Below, one piece after another: positions 32,859 through 40,905 of a stretch of 64,000 nucleotides of DNA. The position numbers and the translations under genes are program-made. Under the pieces are notes generated by a model. The model saw nothing but the letters and a program-made list of their open reading frames with translations, had not been told where the DNA came from and made no database searches. Each line of letters opens with the position of its first letter. Position 1 is the stretch's first letter. Origin of the DNA: Streptomyces sp. B21-083 (GTDB lineage: Bacteria; Actinomycetota; Actinomycetes; Streptomycetales; Streptomycetaceae); assembly GCF_036898825.1 (NCBI RefSeq), contig NZ_JARUND010000001.1, forward strand, positions 4,340,001-4,404,000, given 5' to 3'.

Positions 32859-32927
32859 CTACTCGTCGTCTTCGTCGTCCCAGGCCATCGAGTTCAGTTG
32901 GTCGAGTTCGGCCTTGGCGTCGGACAC
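32859..32927 (-). CDS. 22-residue acidic peptide, candidate RiPP precursor
   Basis: GTG 32927 to TAG 32859 encodes 22 residues. The amphipathic leader-like half (SDAKAELDQLNS) is followed by the tail MAWDDEDDE. GGAGG lies six to eight bases before the GTG, a strong site. Immediately upstream on the same strand is a gene fragment (33001-33159) cut off at an IS element. A tiny, well-initiated acidic peptide beside a larger broken gene looks like a peptide-modification locus, but I recognise no family. Confidence 0.5.
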   Translation of the reverse strand: MSDAKAELDQLNSMAWDDEDDE

Positions 32928-33000
32928 GGGTGATCCTCCATGGGGGTGAGACGTTTCGCGCTCCCGGGCGTGCCGGTCGTACCGGGCATCCCGGCTCTGT

Positions 33001-33159
33001 TCAGGCGTAGCGACTGAGAAGGGATCCGATGTATCCCTCCAGCCTTTGGGTCAGGACACCGGCCGTCAGATCGACACGGCCCAGTTCACGCCACGGGACG
33101 GCGAGCTTCTCCGCGTCCGGGGCGTAGCCCAAGGCGTCGAGCAGCCGCCAGTAGAGGTG
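33001..33159 (-). pseudogene. C-terminal fragment of a gene cut off at an IS200/IS605 element
   Basis: Fifty-two codons in good Streptomyces codon usage (HLYWRLLDALGYAPD..., ...TQRLEGYIGSLLSRYA) end at TGA 33001-33003. Reading upstream, the frame runs straight into the terminal hairpin of the IS element at about 33160, with no start codon. No continuation is found beyond the other end of the element (after about 34993), so the 5' part is lost or elsewhere. Family not recognised. Confidence 0.55.
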
Positions 33160-33164
33160 ACTCC

Positions 33165-33185
33165 TCCCCCTCGTGAACGAGGGGG
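33165..33185. other. subterminal hairpin of the IS right end
   Basis: CCCCCTCGT, GA, ACGAGGGGG: a near-perfect stem with a two-base loop located 8-28 bp beyond the tnpB stop. This is the position of the TnpA-recognised end hairpin in IS200/IS605 elements, and of the 3' end of the omega RNA scaffold. Confidence 0.55.
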
Positions 33186-33192
33186 CTTCTCG

Positions 33193-34404
33193 CTATGCCG
33201 GGTTGGCGTGGCGACGGACCAGCCCGGCCCGTAGAACGTTGGTGGCTGCCACGGTGTCGGCGTGCGCGTGGTGGCCGCAGGCGACGCAGTGGAACTTTTC
33301 CTGTGTGGGCCGGTTCTCCTTCGCGATGTGCCCGCATTCGGGGCAGGTGCGGGAGGTGTTGCGGGGGTCCACGGCGATCACTTCCCGTCCGGCGCTTTCA
33401 GCCTTGGCGTGCAGGATCGTCAGGAACACCCCCCAACCGGCATCGTTGATCGACTTGTTGAGCCCGGCCTTCGCAGCGGCCCCGTTCGGCAGGAAGGCGC
33501 CCGGCCGGTCGGGGTCGGGCCTGGGTGCGGGGGCCTTGCTCATGTTGCGGATCGTGAGATCTTCGTGCGCGATGACGTCGTGCGCGCGGACCAGGCCGAG
33601 GGCGGTCTTGTGGGCGTGGTCGAGCCGCTGGCGCCGCACCTTCCCGTGCAACTGGGCGACCTTCTCCACCGCGCGCCGGTGGTTGCCGGTGCGGTCCTTC
33701 GCCTTGCGGCGCGGGAACCGGGACAGGGCCTGCTGCGCGGCTTGAAGCTTTTCGGCCGCGCGGCGGCCGTGGCGCGGGTTGGGCACGAAATCGCCGTGGG
33801 AGTCGGCGAGGAAGTTCGCGATGCCCAGATCGATGCCGACCACGGAGCCGGTCGCGGGCAGCGGTTCGGGCCGGTCCTGCTCGACGCTGAGCACGACGAA
33901 CCACTTTCGGCCCTCGCGCTTGACCGACACGGTCTTGACGCGGCCGGCCACCGGCCGGTGCTGATTGACCTTCACGTGGCCGACGCCCTGGAAGCGGACT
34001 CGGGTTGCGGGGTCGTGCGGGGTGGAGTTGAACCGGCAGCCGTCCCCGTCCCTGGGGAAGTCCACCGTGTCGAACCAGTTCACCCCGCGAAAGCGCGGAT
34101 ATCCCGGCGCCTCGCCGGACTTGACCCGGCGGAAGAACGCGAACGCCTTGTCCAGGCGGCGCAGGGTGGCCTGCTGCGAACTGAACGACCACCGGCCCTG
34201 CCGCTCCGGGTCGAAGGCCCGGATCTCCTTGAGCTGCGCGGACTGCATCCCGTACGTGACGCTGGTCTTCGAGACGTGCCGCCAGGCGTCGCGGCGTTCC
34301 TGCAACGCCCCGTTGTAGAGGGAGCAGTGGTCGCGCAGCATCTCGCCGAGCGCCTGGGCCTGGCGGACGGTGGGCCGCAGGAGAAACTTGTACGCACGGA
34401 TCAT
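33193..34404 (-). CDS. tnpB: TnpB RNA-guided endonuclease (IS200/IS605 accessory protein)
   Basis: A 403-residue OrfB/TnpB. The RuvC triad is intact: D192 in VVGIDLGIANF, E281 in VIAHEDLTIRNM, and D383 in HHAHADTVAATNVL. The zinc ribbon C354-x2-C357 and C373-x2-C376 (TCPEC, CVAC) is complete. The N-terminal helix bundle starts MIRAYKFLLRPT. ATG 34404 has GGAGGGGG upstream; a GTG three codons earlier is possible. TnpB uses a right-end-derived omega RNA to cut DNA beside a target-adjacent motif and helps retain the element. Confidence 0.93.
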   Translation of the reverse strand: MIRAYKFLLRPTVRQAQALGEMLRDHCSLYNGALQERRDAWRHVSKTSVTYGMQSAQLKEIRAFDPERQGRWSFSSQQATLRRLDKAFAFFRRVKSGEAPGYPRFRGVNWFDTVDFPRDGDGCRFNSTPHDPATRVRFQGVGHVKVNQHRPVAGRVKTVSVKREGRKWFVVLSVEQDRPEPLPATGSVVGIDLGIANFLADSHGDFVPNPRHGRRAAEKLQAAQQALSRFPRRKAKDRTGNHRRAVEKVAQLHGKVRRQRLDHAHKTALGLVRAHDVIAHEDLTIRNMSKAPAPRPDPDRPGAFLPNGAAAKAGLNKSINDAGWGVFLTILHAKAESAGREVIAVDPRNTSRTCPECGHIAKENRPTQEKFHCVACGHHAHADTVAATNVLRAGLVRRHANPA

Positions 34405-34453
34405 CCAGCCCACCCCCTCCGGTCAGTGCGCTCGATCTTATTACACTTGGCGC

Positions 34454-34882
34454 ATGTCACCACGCTGGGAGCCAAATCCTGATGTTCGACGGGGAAACCA
34501 TGTAATTTTCAACCTCCATGTGCACTTGGTGTTTGTCACCAAATACCGGCGGGAAGTCTTCAACGGCGAGATGCTGACGCGCTGCGAGGAGATCATGCGG
34601 GACGTGTGCGAGAGCTTCGGCGCGGAGCTGCGGGAGTTCAACGGCGAAGGTGATCACGTCCACCTGCTCGTGCACTACCCGCCCAAGGTCGCCCTGTCCA
34701 AACTCGTCAACAGCCTCAAAGGTGTCAGCTCCCGCTATCTGCGCGCGGAGTACACCGGCCGGATCAACCGGATCGGGACGGGCTCGGTGTTCTGGTCCCC
34801 GTCCTACTTCGCGGGGTCCTGCGGCGGCGCACCCATGAGCGTCGTCAGGGAGTACATCGAGAACCAAAGGCGCCCGGCATGA
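34454..34882 (+). CDS. tnpA: TnpA, IS200/IS605 Y1 HUH transposase
   Basis: A 142-residue single-strand transposase. The HUH motif HVHLLV (H68, H70) and the catalytic tyrosine Y134 in VVREYIENQ are present, with the typical FNLHVHLVFVTKYRREVF start and FWSPSYFAGSCGG. Length is normal for Y1 transposases. It is divergent from tnpB with 49 bp between starts. All catalytic residues are intact, so the element may be mobile. Confidence 0.93.
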   Translation: MSPRWEPNPDVRRGNHVIFNLHVHLVFVTKYRREVFNGEMLTRCEEIMRDVCESFGAELREFNGEGDHVHLLVHYPPKVALSKLVNSLKGVSSRYLRAEYTGRINRIGTGSVFWSPSYFAGSCGGAPMSVVREYIENQRRPA

Positions 34883-34993
34883 CCGTCACCACACAGACGT
34901 AGTGATCTCCGGCGCTTCGCACCTCCGGGCCGAGGATCGCATTCCCGCCCGGCCTGAAGGCCAGATTCCCTGCGAAGAACAAGGGATGGACAG

Positions 34994-35024
34994 TTGAAGG
35001 GGGCCCGGCCGCATGGGCTACACT
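34994..35024 (+). promoter_or_regulatory. promoter of the candidate small RNA
   Basis: TTGAAG at 34994-34999 and TACACT at 35019-35024, 19 bp apart, resemble a HrdB promoter. The -35 box lies on the inferred left target site of the IS element, so insertion could have affected this promoter. Transcription would start near 35031. Confidence 0.5.
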
Positions 35025-35030
35025 TGATCT

Positions 35031-35175
35031 TGAGCTGGTCGCCGCAACTTCGGGTGGCTGGTGCTGCGTTGGTGGTCCAAGGAAAGACGCCCCGCTTCCT
35101 GCGGGGAAATGCAGGTGCAAGGCCTGCCCGGCGCTCGATCACAGGGCCCGTCCGTGAAAGCGGACGGGCCCTGTT
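35031..35175 (+). ncRNA. candidate small RNA with terminator
   Basis: Between a promoter-like sequence and a strong terminator lie stems CCCCGC/GCGGGG (35082-35106 region) and GCAGG/CCTGC (35111-35127) enclosing TGCAAGG. The strings GGGGAA...GGTGCAAGGCC...TGCCC recall the conserved core of cobalamin riboswitches, and the second arm also recalls a tRNA T-arm (5-bp stem, 7-base loop), but neither match is complete. No plus-strand gene follows, so it would be a free RNA ending opposite the RIO kinase gene. Confidence 0.45.
35142..35173. terminator. perfect 13-bp hairpin terminator
   Basis: CAGGGCCCGTCCG, loop TGAAAG, CGGACGGGCCCTG, followed by TTCGTTG. It ends the candidate RNA on the plus strand and can also act on the minus strand. 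Confidence 0.75.
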
Positions 35176-35320
35176 CGTTGCCCCGCGTGACGTCGGCTTC
35201 CAGCATTCGGCTTCGGCTGTGGTTCTGGAGGCCGGCGCTGGTGTCTGGGGATGGCGAAGGCCCGGCCGGACCGCTGCCGGGTCGCGCCTCACGAGCGCAA
35301 CTCAGCAGCGGCCGCCCGGT

Positions 35321-36295
35321 TCAGAAGGCGTGCGCCATGAGCTCCGCGAACAGCTCTTGCTCGTCGACGTCGAGGCCCCGCGAGCGGAACCAGCCGCAGA
35401 TGTTGGCGCAGTCGCGCTGGAGGAAGCCCATCGCGTTGAGGTTGCCGACGAGGTCGACGATCTGCGGCAGGTCGATGATGACCAGGCGTTCGCCCGCGGC
35501 CAGGATGTTGTAGGCCGAGAGGTCGCCGTGCACGACACCGTTCTGCACCATCGTCGCGAGCGCATCGGTGAGCTGCTCGAAGTACGCTGCCAGCAGTTCG
35601 GGTGAGGGACGGGTCTGGGCGAGCCGCGGCGCGGTCTGGACGGCGCCGTCCTCGTCGACGACGGTGATCCACTCCATCAGGATCTCGGTGCCGTCGATCT
35701 GGACCGGATACGGAACCGGCAACCCGAGATTCCAGAGCCGCACCAACGCGCCCCACTCGGACACCGCCCACTCGCCGGCCGCGACCTGCCGGCCGAAGGT
35801 GCTCTTGCGCTTGACGGCCCGCTCGTCACGTGACCGCTTCATCGAGCGGCCCTCGGTGTAGGACGCGGCGCGGTGGAAGCTCCGGTGTTCGGGAGAGCGG
35901 TACCGCTTGGCCGCCATGACCACGCCGACGGCGGGATCGAGCGGGTCGGCGCGCTCGACGAGGTGGACGTCGGCCTCTTTACCGGTCTTGAGGACGCCGA
36001 GCTCGGTGTCGACCGCTCCCTGTGAGGTCACCACCCAGTCCGGGAGCGGTTCGGGACCTCGGCAGAGAGGTTCGACGCTGAGCCAGGTCGACCATCGCTG
36101 GCCGTCCTCGAGGTCGTCGTAGGAACGGAAGTCGAAGACGAACCGGTGGTCGACATCGCCCAGGTCGTCCGGTGGCGGGACGTGGCCGTACGCGCCGGCG
36201 CTGAAGTCGTGAGGAAATGCCGGGTGTTGAGGGCGTTGAGCGTGCTGTGGGTGCTGTGGGTGCTGTGGGTGCTGCGAGAGATCGTCGTGAGACAT
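35321..36295 (-). CDS. RIO1-like serine protein kinase
   Basis: A 324-residue atypical protein kinase. The nucleotide-binding segment is VLKTGKEADVHLVE with K130 in VVMAAKRYR. The catalytic loop is HGDLSAYN (256-263; D258, N263) and the metal-binding Asp D275 is in IIDLPQ. An Arg/Lys-rich segment (MKRSRDERAVKRKSTFGR) precedes the C-lobe, as in RIO1. The N-terminus has a QHPQHPQHPQH repeat. Bacterial RIO kinases have unknown substrates. Start ATG 36295. Confidence 0.9.
   Translation of the reverse strand: MSHDDLSQHPQHPQHPQHAQRPQHPAFPHDFSAGAYGHVPPPDDLGDVDHRFVFDFRSYDDLEDGQRWSTWLSVEPLCRGPEPLPDWVVTSQGAVDTELGVLKTGKEADVHLVERADPLDPAVGVVMAAKRYRSPEHRSFHRAASYTEGRSMKRSRDERAVKRKSTFGRQVAAGEWAVSEWGALVRLWNLGLPVPYPVQIDGTEILMEWITVVDEDGAVQTAPRLAQTRPSPELLAAYFEQLTDALATMVQNGVVHGDLSAYNILAAGERLVIIDLPQIVDLVGNLNAMGFLQRDCANICGWFRSRGLDVDEQELFAELMAHAF
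36234..36278. repeat. 9-bp tandem repeat in the RIO kinase 5' end
   Basis: The plus strand reads GTGCTGTGG repeated four to five times, which on the coding strand gives the CAGCACCCA units of the QHPQHPQHPQH tail. Likely slippage-derived and length-variable. Confidence 0.6.
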
Positions 36296-36585
36296 AGCTG
36301 GAGGTGCTCCATGAGGTGAGACAGAGGCGGTCTGCGGGCAGGCCGAGGACAGTCGTTGTCACGGTCGTGCCTCCTCTCATGGAGTACCGGGCAGCTCCCG
36401 GTGTCGCGCCCATGGTGAGGGGCGGACGTAAGGAGCGGCAACCGAATAAGTCCGGCCCGGTGCAGGCGGCCCGGTACGGCCGGCCCAGCGGTGCGTGGTT
36501 TCCGGCCACCTGCTGTGGAGGCCCTCCCCCACAGCGGTTCACCCGCCGGGACCCGTCGGTCAACTCCCGGCGCCGCGCACGCCGT

Positions 36586-37275
36586 TCAGGGGCGCGACGG
36601 ATTCGGGCGCACCAGGCCGGTGTCGTACGCGAAGATCGTCGCCTGCACCCGGTCTCGTAGCTCCAGTTTGCTCAGGAGCGCGTTGACATGGGTCTTCACG
36701 GTGCCCGTGGCGACGCCCAGGCGAGTGGCGATCTCGGCGTTGGCCAGGCCGGTCGCGATCAGGGAGAGGACTTCGCGCTCCCGGGGGGTGAGGACGTCGA
36801 GCGCCGCGGGGGCGGCCCGTGGTGTGGGTGCGGTTGCCGTGAACGTGTCGATGAGACGGCGGGTGACCGCGGGGGCCAGCATGGCCTCTCCGGCGACCAC
36901 CACCCTGAGCGCCGTGAGGAGTTCGGCCGGCTGGGCGTCCTTGAGCAGGAAGCCGGAGGCACCCGCGCGCAGGGCCTCGTAGACGTAGGCGTCGAGGTCG
37001 AAGGTGGTCAGGACGAGCACCCGGGGTATGTGGCCCGACGTCGGGCCGGTCAGGAGACTCGTCGCCGTCAGGCCGTCCATGGCGGGCATGCGGATGTCCA
37101 TCAGGACCACGTCCGGGGTCAGCCGGCCGGCCAGCGTGACCGCTTCGGCGCCGTCACCCGCCTCGCCGACCACCACGAAGTCCGGCTCCGCGTCGACGAT
37201 GGCCGCGAATCCCGCGCGGACCACGGCCTGGTCGTCGACGACCAGGACCCGGGCTGGGGTGGAGGGCGAGGTCAT
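36586..37275 (-). CDS. NarL/LuxR-type response regulator
   Basis: A 229-residue two-component regulator. The receiver domain (8-125) has acidic pocket VVDDQ and phospho-acceptor D60 in VVLMDIRMPAMDG. The LuxR HTH is at about 160-225 (LTPREREVLSLIATGLANAEIATRLGVATGTVKTHV). Its start lies 6 bp downstream of the kinase stop, so the pair is co-transcribed. Targets unknown. Confidence 0.93.
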   Translation of the reverse strand: MTSPSTPARVLVVDDQAVVRAGFAAIVDAEPDFVVVGEAGDGAEAVTLAGRLTPDVVLMDIRMPAMDGLTATSLLTGPTSGHIPRVLVLTTFDLDAYVYEALRAGASGFLLKDAQPAELLTALRVVVAGEAMLAPAVTRRLIDTFTATAPTPRAAPAALDVLTPREREVLSLIATGLANAEIATRLGVATGTVKTHVNALLSKLELRDRVQATIFAYDTGLVRPNPSRP

Positions 37276-37281
37276 GGGGCG

Positions 37282-39276
37282 TCACTTTATCGAGCCCTCG
37301 GCAGGGCTCATGGGCAGGGTGTCGGCAGCGGTGCCGTCGCGCAGGCTGCCCAGGAGCTCACGCATCGCCGCCAGCGCTTCACGGGCCGCCGGCGCCACGT
37401 CGTCGAGGCGGCCCTCCTCGGCGGCGCCGACCACTTCATGGGTCCGGTCGAGGACCGCGGCACGCAGTCCGGTGGCGACCCGCTGCCGTTCCCAGTGCGC
37501 CGCGGCGAGCGCCCAGTGGACGAGCGCGCCCAGTTCGCCGTCCTCGCGGCGGGCGACCTGCCCGCGCCGGGACCGGACGAGAAAGCCCGCCAGCCACGCA
37601 CAGCCGAACAGCGGCAGCAGTACCACCGTCAGGACGAACACGCTGACCCCCACGGCAAGGGCCCCGGCCGGGTCCCCGCCGATGGTGCCGTCCCGCGCCG
37701 CTGTCACCGTCACCGCGCCGGCCAGCACCGGTGCGGCAAGCGGCACCGATGCCCAAGTCGCCCACGGATCACGGCCGTACGCCCCCACCGCGTACACCCC
37801 GCCCACCAGCGCGCAAGCGCCCGCGGTCAGGGCCAGCCAGGGATCCGCGGCGGAGCCGGGCGGCCACGGCCACAGCCAGGTTCCCGCGAGCAGCGCGGCC
37901 AGCACCGGCCAGGGCGACGCCCGCCGCCACAGCAACGGCGACAGCTGCACGATCAGCAGCACGCTCAGCAGCAACAGGGCGGGCGCGTCCCGGTCCTCGA
38001 CGAACAGGAACACCGCCGGAAGGATTCCGGCGGCCGGCAGCAGGGCGTGCGAGGCGAGGCGCCAGTCCAGCGCTCTGCCCCTTCCGGTCGATGGACGTAC
38101 GGTCTGTCCCGGGTGGGACGGCAGTTCCGCCCGTACCGACCATCCCCCGGACGGGTCCGGTCCCGGCCCTGCGGTCACGGTGCCGCCGACCGCCTCGGCG
38201 CGCTCACGCATACCGGTCATGCCCCGACCCGACCCGAGACCCCGGCCGCCCGCACCGGAGGCGCCGGCCTCCAGATCCGTACGGGACCCTCCGGCATCGT
38301 CGACGGTGAGCGCCAGCCAGCCGTCGCCCAGGTCCCGCAGGCCGACTCGTACGACCGCCCCCGGGGCGTAGCGCAGCGTGTTCGTGAGGGCCTCCCTGGC
38401 GATACCGAACACCGCCTCCGTCACCTGCGGGCCGGCCAGGTCGACGCCCGCGTCGCTCGTGATCTCCACTCGCTGCCCGAGGCGGACGAAGCCGTGGGCG
38501 AGTTCCTCGATCCGGGTGCCCAGCAGGACGTCGTCGCTCTCCTCGACGCCCCCCAGGGAGGTGACCAGTTGCTGCACGGTGGTCAGGGTCTCGCGGCCGG
38601 TACGGGCGGCGAAGTCGAGGGCCTCCGCAGCCAGTTCGGGACGGCTGGCAGCGAGATGCCGGGCGGCCTCCGCGGTGACGACCACGGAGGTGAGGTGGTG
38701 GGCGCTCACGTCGTGCAACTCCCGCGCGAGCCTGCGCCGTTCACTCGCCCCCGCGCCATGGCCCTCGGCCCGGGCGCGGGCCAGCCGGGCGGCGGCCCGC
38801 GCTCGTGCGGCCGACTGGTGAGCGCGGCCCCGGCCGAGCCCGACGACCCCCAGGTGGAACGCGACGGCGACGATCAGCCCGGCACCGGCCGGGAGGCTCA
38901 CGCCGTCGACGGCCAAGTCGACCAGGCCCTGGTAGCAGAGGAGGCCGCCGACCGCCCGCAGTGTCACCGGCAGGGTGGTGCGGGCGGCGACCGAGTACAC
39001 GGCCACCAGGTCGCTCACGAAGACGAACATCTGGACCGCGTCCGGGGCGTCCGTGAGCAGGGCCAGCCCGTAGAAGGCGGCCACCCCGGCCAGCGCCACC
39101 AGCGGCGCGCGCCGTCGCAGGCCCAGCGCGACGACCGTCCCGGCCGCCACCGCGAGGGTGAGCGCGAGTTCCTCGCGGGAGCTGTCGTGGCCGCCGTTCA
39201 GGACCTCCGGTCCCGGCCACACCAGGAGGCAGGCCGCGACGGCCGGCGGCAGCAGCCAGTTCCGTAACGTTTCCAT
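37282..39276 (-). CDS. HisKA_3 sensor histidine kinase with a second, degenerate DHp module
   Basis: A 664-residue membrane kinase. N-terminal spans cover about 1-150. DHp/HisKA_3 is RRLARELHDVSAHHLTSVVV with H188, followed by the ATPase (N-box near EALTNTLRYAPG, TVDDAGG, GRGMTGMRERAEAVGG). Unusually this is followed by a second set of four or five membrane spans (about 420-570) and a C-terminal helix pair ERQRVATGLRAAVLDRTHEVV that aligns with a DHp but has Arg at the phospho-His position (605) and no ATPase. Start ATG 39276. Signal unknown. Confidence 0.88.
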   Translation of the reverse strand: METLRNWLLPPAVAACLLVWPGPEVLNGGHDSSREELALTLAVAAGTVVALGLRRRAPLVALAGVAAFYGLALLTDAPDAVQMFVFVSDLVAVYSVAARTTLPVTLRAVGGLLCYQGLVDLAVDGVSLPAGAGLIVAVAFHLGVVGLGRGRAHQSAARARAAARLARARAEGHGAGASERRRLARELHDVSAHHLTSVVVTAEAARHLAASRPELAAEALDFAARTGRETLTTVQQLVTSLGGVEESDDVLLGTRIEELAHGFVRLGQRVEITSDAGVDLAGPQVTEAVFGIAREALTNTLRYAPGAVVRVGLRDLGDGWLALTVDDAGGSRTDLEAGASGAGGRGLGSGRGMTGMRERAEAVGGTVTAGPGPDPSGGWSVRAELPSHPGQTVRPSTGRGRALDWRLASHALLPAAGILPAVFLFVEDRDAPALLLLSVLLIVQLSPLLWRRASPWPVLAALLAGTWLWPWPPGSAADPWLALTAGACALVGGVYAVGAYGRDPWATWASVPLAAPVLAGAVTVTAARDGTIGGDPAGALAVGVSVFVLTVVLLPLFGCAWLAGFLVRSRRGQVARREDGELGALVHWALAAAHWERQRVATGLRAAVLDRTHEVVGAAEEGRLDDVAPAAREALAAMRELLGSLRDGTAADTLPMSPAEGSIK

Positions 39277-39405
39277 GAGGGCATGAGCCTACGAGGTGCC
39301 GTCCCGCCGGTACGTCCTGCGCCGGACCGACCTGTTCCCGGCGGCATCTACCTTTCGGTAGAGACGGCCGACCGGGGCGACCACCCTCCGGTAGAGGTGA
39401 GGACC

Positions 39406-39765
39406 GTGCCACCGCACGACGACTTCTCCGTCCGACTCGATGACGCTGTCGGTATGCAGCTCGATGACATCGTCGTACCCCTTCTCGTCCTCGTCGCCGT
39501 GACCGCCCTGTGCACGCTGGAACGCCATACGCCCCCGGTCTGGCTTGCCCTCGTCCTGTGCGTGGTGACGTATCCGGCGGGCTCCTTCGTCGTGTCAGCG
39601 CTCGAACTGGGCGGTGATCCGGTCGATGTGGGCACCGCCCACACCGCCGTGACACTGACCGCCATCAGCCTGGCGGGGTACGCCCTGACCGTCGCACGCC
39701 GACTCCGCACGGGCCGCGAGCACGGCGGCGAGGAGGGGCCGGACAAGTCAACCGCCGCGTCGTGA
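39406..39765 (+). CDS. small membrane protein
   Basis: A 119-residue protein with three hydrophobic segments (IVVPLLVLVAVTALCTL, PVWLALVLCVVTYPAGSFVVSAL, AVTLTAISLAGYALTVA) and a charged tail. GTG 39406 has GAGGTGAGG upstream; the frame is open further back but without coding bias. Divergent from the histidine kinase, 129 bp apart. No family recognised. Confidence 0.6.
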   Translation: MPPHDDFSVRLDDAVGMQLDDIVVPLLVLVAVTALCTLERHTPPVWLALVLCVVTYPAGSFVVSALELGGDPVDVGTAHTAVTLTAISLAGYALTVARRLRTGREHGGEEGPDKSTAAS

Positions 39766-39834
39766 TCCCGAAGTGGTGACACCGGGTAGGGCCGACCGAC
39801 CCGGCTGTCGTTCCCCGTGGACGAGACAGCGCCC

Positions 39835-40905
39835 CTACGCCTCCAACTCCAACGGCTTCTTGACCACAGGGGGTTCGGCGGCCTCGTCGACGACCGCGAC
39901 CGGGGCCCTCTTGCGGCCCACCTGGGTCCGTACCGCACCCATGCTCGCCACGATGACGAGGGAGATCGCGAGGGCCTCGGGGACGGAGAGGGCCTGGTGG
40001 AGGATCAGGAACCCGGCGAAGGCGGCCACAGCGGGCTCCAGGCTCATCAGGACCGCGAAGGTGGAGGAGGGCAGGCGCCGCAGGGCGAGAAGCTCAAGCG
40101 TGTACGGCAGGACGGACGACAGCACGCCCACCCCCGCGCCCAGCGCCACGGTCGTCGGGTCGAGCAGCTTGCCGCCCGACTCCACGACCCCAAGCGGCAG
40201 AAACGCCACCGCGGCGACCACCATGGCGAGCGCCAGCCCGTCGGCCTGCGGGAAGCGCCGTCCCGTACGGGAACTCAGGACGATGTACACCGCCCACATG
40301 ACACCGGCGCCGAGCGCGAAGGCGACCCCTACGGGATCAAGGGTGTCGAAGCTGCCACCGCCGAGCAGGAAGACCCCGGCGAGGGCGAGACCGGCCCAGG
40401 CGAGATTGAGCGCGCGACGGGAGGCGATGACCGACAGGACGAGCGGTCCGAGCACTTCCAGGGTGACGGCGGGCCCGAGCGGGATCCGCCCGATGGCCTG
40501 GTAGAACAGCCCGTTCATGGCGGCCATGGTCACCCCGAACAGGACGACCACTCCCCAGTCCCCCCGCGAGTACCCGCGCACCTTGGGCCGGCACACCACC
40601 AGCATGATCAGCGCGGCGGCCACCAGCCTCAGCGTCACGATCCCGAAGGCCCCGGCCCTCGGCAACAGCGTCACGGCGAGCGCCCCGCCAAACTGCACGG
40701 ATATCCCCCCGGACAGCACGAGCCCTACGGCCCCCAGGGTCCCCCACCCCTTACGCGCCCCTCGGTGCCGCCCCCGAGAGCCCCCGGGGGTGGGAACGAC
40801 GAGAGCGGGCAGGTTGACGGAGGGCGACACGGCATCCCCCACGCCTGCGGGCACGACCGGTCCGGCCACGACGGCCCATGCGGGCAGACGCTCAGCACTG
40901 GTCAT
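39835..40905 (-). CDS. EamA/RhtA-like drug-metabolite transporter
   Basis: A 356-residue inner-membrane transporter of the DMT superfamily with about ten spans in two EamA halves (LVLSGGISVQFGGALAV through GVFLLGG, then LDPVGVAFALGAGVMWAVYIV through SLVIVASMGAV). The motif LGPLVLSVIASRR and the GRIPLGPAVTLEVLGP segment match RhtA-type amino-acid exporters. A long soluble N-terminus of about 50 residues precedes span 1, so a later start is possible. Confidence 0.85.
   Translation of the reverse strand: MTSAERLPAWAVVAGPVVPAGVGDAVSPSVNLPALVVPTPGGSRGRHRGARKGWGTLGAVGLVLSGGISVQFGGALAVTLLPRAGAFGIVTLRLVAAALIMLVVCRPKVRGYSRGDWGVVVLFGVTMAAMNGLFYQAIGRIPLGPAVTLEVLGPLVLSVIASRRALNLAWAGLALAGVFLLGGGSFDTLDPVGVAFALGAGVMWAVYIVLSSRTGRRFPQADGLALAMVVAAVAFLPLGVVESGGKLLDPTTVALGAGVGVLSSVLPYTLELLALRRLPSSTFAVLMSLEPAVAAFAGFLILHQALSVPEALAISLVIVASMGAVRTQVGRKRAPVAVVDEAAEPPVVKKPLELEA

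Larger units (their letters stand above)
33157..34993. mobile_element. IS200/IS605-family insertion sequence with tnpA and tnpB
   Basis: Divergently transcribed tnpB (-) and tnpA (+), the IS605 arrangement. Subterminal hairpins are visible: CCCCCTCGT/ACGAGGGGG at about 33165-33185 near the tnpB 3' end, and GGCCTGAAGGCC at 34951-34962 beyond tnpA. As expected of the family there are no terminal inverted repeats or target duplication. The exact ends are inferred: TCAC on the minus strand at about 33157-33160 as right cleavage motif, and TTCAAC at 34993-34998 as left target. Confidence 0.7.

Noticed and set aside
35040..35140. tRNA gene or complete cobalamin riboswitch
   Set aside because: A T-arm-like stem exists, but no acceptor stem or anticodon arm can be closed, and only fragments of the cobalamin core are present. 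Kept only as a candidate RNA.
34804..35292. Minus-strand frame beyond the IS as the missing 5' half of the truncated gene
   Set aside because: Composition is Arg/Pro-rich with no similarity in character to the 52-codon fragment, and it runs through the RNA terminator.
37004..39267. Very long plus-strand frames opposite the histidine kinase
   Set aside because: They are antisense shadows of a clearly recognisable kinase.
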